Shown in pieces: positions 57,066 through 64,000 of a stretch of DNA of 64,000 bases. A program made the position numbers and the translations under genes. Each line of letters opens with the position of its first letter. Positions within the stretch are counted from its first letter, which is position 1. The notes under the pieces were generated by a model. The model did no database searches, was not told where the DNA came from, and saw only the letters and a list, made by a program, of their open reading frames with translations. Origin of the DNA: Adenophora triphylla var. japonica (taxonomy: Eukaryota > Streptophyta > Magnoliopsida > Asterales > Campanulaceae); contig JAFEMH010002095.1 of assembly GCA_022495995.1 (NCBI GenBank), positions 124,001 to 188,000 of the forward strand, in the 5' to 3' direction.

Positions 57066-57795
57066 GAAATTGGATGACAAACAAGGTTCGAGCCTCGGGG
57101 TGAGGAAGAAAGGACAATGAAACCGTCAAAATAGAAAATTAATTGAATTTGTATTCTTGCCCCCAGCTTGTATTAGACATTGCAAAAGTCTGCTACTTGC
57201 AGTTCACCTAAGTTAGCTTCACAGTTTTTCACCATTCATTTTGTAATAGCAAAACCAAATGCGTAAAAAGCAGATAACAAGAATATGTATGCATGTTTGC
57301 AATCAAATTGTATAAAAAGTAAATATTTTCAGAATGTCCCCTAAATGAAATTTAAACATTCATTTACGGACGGATAGAGTAATAGATTACCACTTGCGGT
57401 ACTCGCTTACAAACTGTGACCAAACCTAAAAACCTTAGACTTAAGAAAGACCCATATCAAACTGACAGAACCTTATTTGACCAATAATGGAACCCTAACG
57501 CATGACTCCTGTGCATGTCTAATACAACTGGTACATTCTGGGAATGTAATCAACTCCAAAGACCAAAAAATGTGATAAACATTGCACTAGCAGAAAATCC
57601 ACCTAAACTGTGACAGAACAATAAGCTCCGTAACTGCATAAAACCAAATACACATTCTGACTTGCTAAAAATATCATCTACAAACAATAATCACAGTCCA
57701 CTCAGGAAATTGGCTTATATGGTAGCAAATTGAAGAAGGATATGGTTATTACTTATCAAGTGTCTAACAATTCCACCACAGGTTCATAATGTCTA
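55257..57795. other. Intergenic stretch without a supported gene
   Basis: Mixed-composition DNA. It includes a (GA)n run at about 57043-57063 and a poly-T at 56891. No domain, RNA gene or terminal repeat was recognised. Confidence 0.55.
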
Positions 57796-58069
57796 CTCCC
57801 TCCGTCCCGCTTGAAATTGCACACTTACTGTTTGCGCGTGGATTAAGGAAAAAAATAATGTATAAAATCTTGTGAGTGTAAAAGTAAAATAGGATAGAGA
57901 ATGAGCGGAGGGAATAGTAAATTATAATGGTGTTGTGAGTATTAAAATAATGTAGGAGAGAGAATTAGTGGAGAGAATAGTAAAGATTCTTTGCCATTTT
58001 AGGAAGTGTGCAATTTGTAATGGGACACCCAATGAGGAAAGTGTGCAATTTGTAGCGGGATGGAGGGAG
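57796..58069. mobile_element. Stowaway MITE (274 bp)
   Basis: Left end ctccctccgtcccgcttgaa and right end tttgtagcgggatggagggag, with TA duplicates at 57794-57795 and 58070-58071. It belongs to the same subfamily style as 44916-45185 (gcgcg..ggattaa near the left end). Confidence 0.93.
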
Positions 58070-58764
58070 TACAGAATATAGACAAGATTCTTCAGGTGGG
58101 CAGTGAGGGTGAATAACATTTCCTAGGTACTCGTGAAAACATCACCAACAAGACTTGGAAGTCGCTATTAGTTTTACATTTCCAAGTTACTCCTCAAAAA
58201 AAAAAGCCCAAAAAACCTTACAATCCAATGTTATGATGGAACACATAGGCAGCATTGGCCCACTAACGCGCTCTAGAGCAAGTGTCTAACCTTACATATA
58301 ATGTTTACAGAACATTTACATGATTCTTCAAGAGGATGGTGATTAACAATTCCAAGGTATTTGTCAAAACATCACCAACAAGATTAAGAACTCAGAAGTC
58401 AATATTGTTTGATGATTACAAGGTACTCATAAAAAAATGACCCAAGGTACTGGTAAAAACATGACAAACAAACCATAAAAGTAAGATCATCTATTACACT
58501 TTCTGGCTATTGAATGTGCCTTACAACTTCAGCTTTCAGATTGTAGCCACTACTGGGCAACATCCGTAAAATATCGTATATGCAACTATAATGAGTTCTG
58601 ACATTAGCTTTATACGAAAAAAGGAGATTTACTTTCATTTCCACGCCTAAGGCTAATATGTATAACAATTAAAATGTATTAGTTCTGTTAGTAACCAAAG
58701 TTGTGGTATGATTTTATTTATAGCCCTAAGTACCAGAAAATGAAGGGAAGGGGGAAATTTTATA
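58070..58764. repeat. Diverged local duplication around catcaccaacaagatt
   Basis: The phrase aaaacatcaccaacaagact or variants occurs near 58133 and 58366, and gattcttcaggtgggcagtg near 58086 matches gattcttcaagaggatggtg near 58323. This is a diverged duplication about 235 bp apart, with no gene. Confidence 0.65.
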
Positions 58765-60010
58765 CTAAGGCTCCGTTTGTTTGGGGGGAAATTTTATACT
58801 AAGGCTCCGTTTGTTTGGGGGGAAATGTTTTCCGGAAAAAGTTTTCCTCATTTTCCGGTATTTGGTAAGCACCGGAAAATGGAGAAAATGTTTCTGAAAA
58901 CTGTTTTCCCTACTTTTCTAAGTAAAATGACTTGCGGATTTTTCCTCCGTATTTCATTCTCCAGAAAATGTTATCATCCTCCCTGACACACCTAACTTTC
59001 CATACACCCCTATGTTACTCACCCCACATCAACCACCCCCTACCCCACCCTTCCCCCCTCGTAAAAAAAATACTTGTATTAAAATTATTTTTTACAACTC
59101 TCCTCCGACCCCTCCCCCGGTCAAAAAAAATTTACTCATTTTAAATTTATTTTTAACAACTCCTCACCTCTCACCCACCACCTCCCCGAGGTCAAAAAAT
59201 ATTTTTTATTCATTTTCAAATTATTTTGTAACAACTCCCTCACCCTCCCCCCCCCAAGCAATTTTTTACAACTCCCTCACCCCCCCCCAAGCAATTTTTT
59301 TTACTCATATTAAAATTATTTTTTAACAACTCTCACAGCCTCCATCCACCACCAACCCCCCTCCCACGGTCAAATTTTTTTTTACTCATAATTAAATTAT
59401 ATTATCTTTTAACAACTCCCCCACACTCTCGGCTACCCACCCACCCCCACTCTCGACTGACCACCCACCCCCACACCTACCTATCACCACCCTAACCTAC
59501 CACCATTTTACCCTTTATATTTCCCCCACCACCCTCCTCTACCCCTACCCTACCCCACACGGCCACACCCATCCACCTCACCTCTGCCCTACCCACTCCA
59601 CCTCCATCACCCTACTCCACCCTATCTTTTCCAACTTATCTCAGATTGTGTTTTCACCAAAAAATATTTTTCTTTAATTTATCAAACATATGAAAATATT
59701 TTTCGGAAAACATTTTCCTTAGATTTACTAAACAACCGAAAAGTTGTTTATGGAATTTTCCGAAAAACATTTTCATTTTCCGGAAAACGTTTTACAGGAA
59801 ATCATTTTCCGGAAGTTGTTTTACGCGAAACAAACGGAGCCTAAGGCTCCAACTTTCACTGATCAAACATTTTACGGGAAATCATTTTCCGGAAGTCGTT
59901 TTACGCGAAACAAACGGAGCCTAAGGCTCCAACTTTCACTGCTCAAACACTTTACGGGAAATCATTTTCTGGAAGTCGTTTTACGCGAAACAAACGGAGC
60001 CTAAGGCTCC
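58765..60010. mobile_element. GGCTCCGTTTGTTT-type non-autonomous element with repeated ends
   Basis: The left end taaggctccgtttgtttggg occurs twice, 34 bp apart (58769 and 58803). The right end aaacaaacggagcctaaggc occurs three times with an exact 80-bp period (59830, 59910, 59990). Inside are GTTTTCCGGAAAA inverted words and a C-rich, poly-A tandem stretch (59030-59450). The TIR is typical of widespread plant hAT-like MITEs. There is no transposase and the target duplicate was not identified. Confidence 0.75.
59030..59450. repeat. C-rich tandem repeat, same style as 45400-48420
   Basis: Four or five units of gtcaaaaaaaatttactcat plus tttaaatttatttttaacaa and ctcc fit the unit type at 45400 and 47900, although the surrounding elements have different ends. 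Confidence 0.75.
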
Positions 60011-60487
60011 AACTTTCACTGCTCATCAAATGTTCCCAGTGAAATAATATCTCAAACCAATTCCTTGACAAACAAAATAGAATGATGTCCATAATCTCAA
60101 GATCAACATCATGATGTATACATTCTGGTCAATATAGAAGCATCTCTAAAGTATCCAAGCCATGTAGTCAAGTCAAGAGCAGCAGCACATGCACATCTTG
60201 TATTTTTCTTTTTTGACAAAGCAAAGAAAAAATCTCATAGAGCATGAAAAAGTCCAATTTCAAGCTTTGCCACATGTTCGCAAGGAGACAATATCTCAAC
60301 ACAATTACTTAATCAGCAAAATATATTGATGACCACAATCTCAAGTATCAACATTGTGCTATATACATTGGGATCAGTTTAAAACTATTTCAAAGTGTGT
60401 TTGTCGTGGATTCTAGTTGGCTAGATAGAATGGCACTTACAAATCTTATTCAATTTTGAAAAGTGAAAACTTTTGGTAACTTTGGAA
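60011..60487. repeat. 3' flank of the RNA-binding gene with a diverged duplication
   Basis: The segment around aatatctcaaaccaattcct (60045-60130) and that around aatatctcaacacaattact (60290-60370) are diverged copies, sharing ataatctcaagatcaacat-like words and a tatacatt tail. It likely includes the 3' UTR of the minus-strand gene. Confidence 0.6.
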
Positions 60488-62421
60488 TTAGACCAGTCTA
60501 TGGTATTTGTTTTGTTCAGCTATGCCTTAGAACATCATCAGATCAAATCAATACAAGAATACAAATATTTTTTAAGAATCAATCATGTAGCATTTCCAGT
60601 GAATTGCGTATTTTATTACTCCCAAGACTTGAGGCAATCAATTTAACATGTGGTAATGATAACTGCAAAAAAATAAATAAGATCAAAAAACAGAAACACA
60701 AAAAAGAAAGCTTACCTCTGTTTGTCTGTCTCTTGGATACACCATAACCACCAACATAACCGGGTGGGGTTTTGTTTAGGAGATCTGAGGCTCCACCACT
60801 TCCAAGCCCATATCCAAACGAACCAGACCCTTCTTCTTCTGTATTTGCTGGGCGCCAAGTGGGGTCCCCATAAACAGAGCCACTACCATAGAAGTCAGAA
60901 AAGGAACCATCATACCCACCAGTTGAAGTCACATATGATGATGTGGGAAGCCCACTAGTATTGCTTCTTCCATAGCCTCCAGCAGCTAGATTATAATTGC
61001 CATCACCTCCTCCATAGCCAAGATTTCCTCTCTGGCTAGAAGTATTTCCTCCGCCTTGAGGTGAAATAGGAGAAGATCCCCAACCAAGCCCAGTATTGCC
61101 GAAATTACCCCCAACATTGCTCCCACTTCCAGATCCAATGTAGCCACTTGAATTCATTGAGTTTGTAAGTCCCCCATTACCCCACAAATTTCGAGTTGTC
61201 GAGCTAAATAAAGAACTATTTCCTCCGCTCCCACCATCATATCCAATAGGACTACCGTACCTATTTGAATTACCAACATAATAAGGATTCATTCCCCGTC
61301 CATAAGTGAGGTTGCTATTAAAGTTTGCCCCTCCACCGTAGGTTTGACTCAACCCAGGTTCAAAATTCAATCCCATACCATATCCTGAACTAAATGGACC
61401 AAACCCACTTCTAACTGTTGGAATTGGGCTAAATCTACCATCCATTCTAACTCCATAACCCCCAACTGTACTTGGAGAGTATCCTTGAGGGTAGCCATCA
61501 AGCAAGCTATTGACCCTACTCAACCCATAAATATGCCCGTTAAGTGAGCTTCTCGAGGGAGCCGGTGATAACTCCTTAGGAACCGCACGCTTGACCTCAA
61601 CCATTTTACCATTCAGCTCATGAAAACTTTTCAACAATACTTTGTCTACCGCATCCTCTGAATCATAAGTGATAAATCCAAAGCCTCTAGGCCTCTGTGT
61701 GTTATGATCATACATAACGACAACATCTGTGATTGTTCCAAACTGCTCAAAATACCTTTTAAAGTCACCCTCTGTGACCGTGGATGCCAAACCGCCAACA
61801 AAAATCTTTCTTGTACGAACTGGTCCAGGAGAACCCTGAATGCTATTACTGTTTCTACTCACTGTGCTTTGATCATCCCTAGGTACAGCCTTCTTTGCTT
61901 CAACCTAAAGAATAAAAGAAATGCATGAACAATGCTTGAGCCTACAGACATAAGAGGCAGCAGGTCTTTAAGAGTAGGATTTACGTGCAGTAAAGTTTTC
62001 TGCAAAGTCTAAAATTATAAATAAGGCAGTGAACAAGCCTAGCTAATCAAGGTGCTCCTATAAATATCTGCATTCAGCTCAATTTGGTTTTAAACACACT
62101 AATATGCATTACTCAATCAGACCAATCTCAATGCAATAACAATTGGGGAATAATAACCAAAAGAAACATATTCAAATCAAATAGCTTTCAACAACTTACC
62201 ATTCTGCCATCAATATTATGTTTTTCTTTAATAACTCTATCAGCAACAATAGGATCGGCAAATACAACGAACCCGAATCCACGAGCACGTCCAGTGGCAC
62301 GGTCCTTCATAATTACAGTTTCAAGAACTTCACCATAACTACCAAAATACTCTTTGAGCCGTTCCTCATTTGTGTCCCAAGAAATTCCGCCGATGAACAG
62401 TTTGCCAAGATCGGATTGCAT
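60488..62421 (-). CDS. Two-RRM hnRNP-like RNA-binding protein (RBP1/hnRNP1 type), 482 aa
   Basis: Three exons on the minus strand: 62421-62200, 61904-60716 and probably 60525-60488, with GT-AG introns (gtaagt..ttag, gtaagc..taag). The start is MQSDLGKLFIGGISWDTNEE. RRM1 has RNP2 LFIGGI (8-13) and RNP1 RGFGFVVF (47-54); RRM2 has KIFVGGL (107-113) and RGFGFITY (147-154). After VEVKRAVPKE the protein is Gly/Ser/Tyr/Asn-rich and low-complexity to the end, as in plant hnRNP A/B-like or Musashi-like proteins. The last exon adds GIAEQNKYHRLV after RQTNR. Related proteins often end NRGIAA, so the short exon is plausible but its tail is unusual. Likely role: nuclear or cytoplasmic mRNA binding. It is an ordinary host gene. 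Confidence 0.9.
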
Positions 62422-62424
62422 TTT

Positions 62425-62588
62425 CTACCCACAAAAAAAGCAAGTTCAAAATCCCAAAATTGTAAATCATCACTCTATTCTCAACACACACCCAATTAAT
62501 CCATTACATGATCCACCATACTGTAAACAATGCAATCAAAATTCAGTCTTTGATAAGTGAAATGAAGAAACAAATTGGAGTATCATAC
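62425..62588 (-). other. Probable 5'-UTR intron of the RNA-binding gene
   Basis: On the minus strand, donor gaggtatgat (62589/62588) and acceptor gtgggtag (62425) fit, leaving three bases before the ATG. Confidence 0.5.
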
Positions 62589-63165
62589 CTCAATCGGAAG
62601 AAGAACACACAGAAATTTCTTTTATCTGAAGTGAAATGTGTATTATCGTATTCAATCAAGAAATATCGGATCCTTCAACTACCAATCTATCAAAAAATTA
62701 ACCCCCTGTAAATTCACAATAATGAAATCAATCAAGAACCTTTACAAAAGATCATCACTTTGGAAAAAAAAAACACCCAAATCTCGATTTTGCCAGAAAC
62801 CCACCCGATTCAAGAAAAGCCAACCCCAGATGGGAAATCTAGGAATAACTAGTTAAGATCTGAGAGGAGGCACAGTAAGAACCGAGGGCATGTTCATCCT
62901 CCTCAATCACTGCCCTCTTTAAATTCCTGGTTCCTTTGGCTTCTTCCCAATTTCTATATTTCAAAATTATAAATTTAGATACATGCGATTGAGTATATGT
63001 ACAAGATACTGAGATTTCAAAGAACAGATTTTGAGAACGGGTTTTTGTTTTATTTTTGTTTTTGTAAGAAGAAATATTTGTGGTAGTGAGAGAAAAAGAA
63101 AATGAAAAGTTAGAAAATAGTTGATCTGATAAAAGGGAAAGCTCGCTTGTCTTACAACCTTGGGC
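62589..63165 (-). promoter_or_regulatory. 5' leader and promoter of the RNA-binding gene
   Basis: A TATA box TATATAAG (minus strand, 63172-63165) in agtatataagcccaag sits about 750 bp above the ATG. The region downstream is AG/CT-rich and gene-like, but no other ORF is supported. Confidence 0.6.
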
Positions 63166-63442
63166 TTATATACTTACTGGGAAAATCCATAAGTTCTTGT
63201 GTGTACATGCATGTATCTTATCCTATCCCTACATTGGTTGGTACGATCTTTGTAATATAGAGTTGTTAAGATATTGATTAACGGCTGAGATATCTTGTGG
63301 TGCAGCTGCAAATCCTAGACGTGTCCCCACACGAATACATGTGCTTCTTCATCTTTATCTGCTCCAATAAATAAAGGGTCATTTCCTCTAGTGTGTTAAT
63401 TCGAGATTTAAACCCATTTCAACACAATTTAAATCCAAAATA

Positions 63443-63780
63443 CTACTTCGTCTTCTGTCTCACTTCAAGGGTTTTAGGGTAGTATTTTACATTTTTAAAA
63501 AAAATTTAAAAAATAAATAAAGCATTGCAAGTGGGTAGAAGATTAGAGAAGAGAGAATGTAAAAGTTAAAACTTTTATGATAAAATCTCGTTTTGATTGA
63601 TTTTTTTGTAAATATGTTTACATTATAAGGATATAATGAATGGTTTTTTTGTAAATATATTTACATTATAAGAGTATAAATGTCCGAAATAATGTTAAAA
63701 ATTTGTCATTTATGAAATGGGACTCTTAGTCTGAGACGGACCAAAAGAAAAGTAGGACTTTTGAAGTGGGACGGAGGGAG
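63443..63780. mobile_element. Stowaway MITE (338 bp), left end degenerate
   Basis: The right end ttgaagtgggacggagggag is followed by TA (63781). The left end ctacttcgtcttctgtctca plus cttcaag is a degenerate match and is preceded by TA (63441-63442). An internal duplication, ttttgtaaatatgtttacat (about 63606 and 63648), is present. It lies about 270 bp upstream of the TATA box of the RNA-binding gene. Confidence 0.8.
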
Positions 63781-64000
63781 TATAAGACATCCTCGCTGAC
63801 AAAAGATTGAACTGTCCTACTATACAAAATTTCAGTCAGCTCTTATTACTAACATATAAGATCAGTTTCCCTCCTATAATTAAAGTATAAGAGTCACTTT
63901 TTACAAAAAAAAAAATAAAATCACAAAAATAAAATTAAAAAATTAATAGTTTATTAATGTTGACTCTTATATTCGGTCAAACAACAGTCAACTCTTATAA
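63781..64000. other. Possible MITE relic at the window edge
   Basis: gtataagagtcac (63889) faces gttgactcttatat (63958) and cagtcaactcttataa (63985) around an A-rich core. These could be short TIRs. The element is incomplete or runs out of the window. Confidence 0.35.

Noticed and set aside
57080..57100. GGTTCGAGCCTCGGGG, resembling a tRNA or SINE B box
   Set aside because: No A box lies at the expected distance and no cloverleaf stems are present; the upstream sequence is a GA microsatellite.

Overview
The window looks like a repeat-rich stretch of a plant nuclear genome, most likely a eudicot. The evidence is spliced genes of plant families (a C2-domain protein and a two-RRM hnRNP-like protein), a Tat-lineage Ty3/gypsy element, a Helitron with RPA and Rep/helicase genes, and hAT, PIF/Harbinger, Stowaway and CACTA elements. 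The sequence alone does not fix the species. Only two ordinary host genes look intact: the C2-domain gene (52157-53404, + strand) and the RNA-binding protein gene (60488-62421, - strand, three coding exons).

Layout. 1-3452: AT-rich satellite (about 167 bp units), a TATAGGG minisatellite, one end of a CACTA element (TIR ending at 2169) and a ten-unit tandem repeat in which every unit carries a hairpin. 3945-7163: a decayed hAT transposon (TIR starting TAGACGTGG; BED finger, RNase-H-like fold and hAT C-terminal pieces on the - strand), cut off where a Helitron-type 5' end begins at 7164. 7164-44513: Helitron territory. It holds a small spliceable Rep-derived gene (8037-8593), an F-box pseudogene, minus-strand exon-like pieces of unrecognised genes, an RPA-like gene (28061-30544) and a frameshifted but motif-complete Rep/PIF1 helicase gene (32011-38921), and ends in a textbook Helitron 3' hairpin plus CTAG. 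I could not prove that the 7164 start and the 44513 end belong to one element.

Nested in it (8809-21008, TSD GTAAT) is a 12.2-kb Tat element. It lies on the - strand, with gag, protease, RT, RNase H, a second RNase H and integrase. A multi-exon gene runs antisense between integrase and the 3' LTR with its own TATA box. There is also an internal tandem array, and a U5 duplication in the LTR next to the primer binding site.

44514-51436 is a nest of non-autonomous DNA transposons: a Stowaway, a hAT derivative with a perfect 8-bp TSD related to the 3945 element, C-rich tandem repeats, and a PIF/Harbinger MITE with a long ATT microsatellite that sits just upstream of the C2 gene. 53405-60487 is intergenic DNA with a Stowaway and a GGCTCCGTTTGTTT-type element with tandemly repeated ends. 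62422-64000 is the promoter side of the RNA-binding protein gene with another Stowaway.

All calls come from reading motifs, splice sites and terminal repeats by eye; no database search was run.
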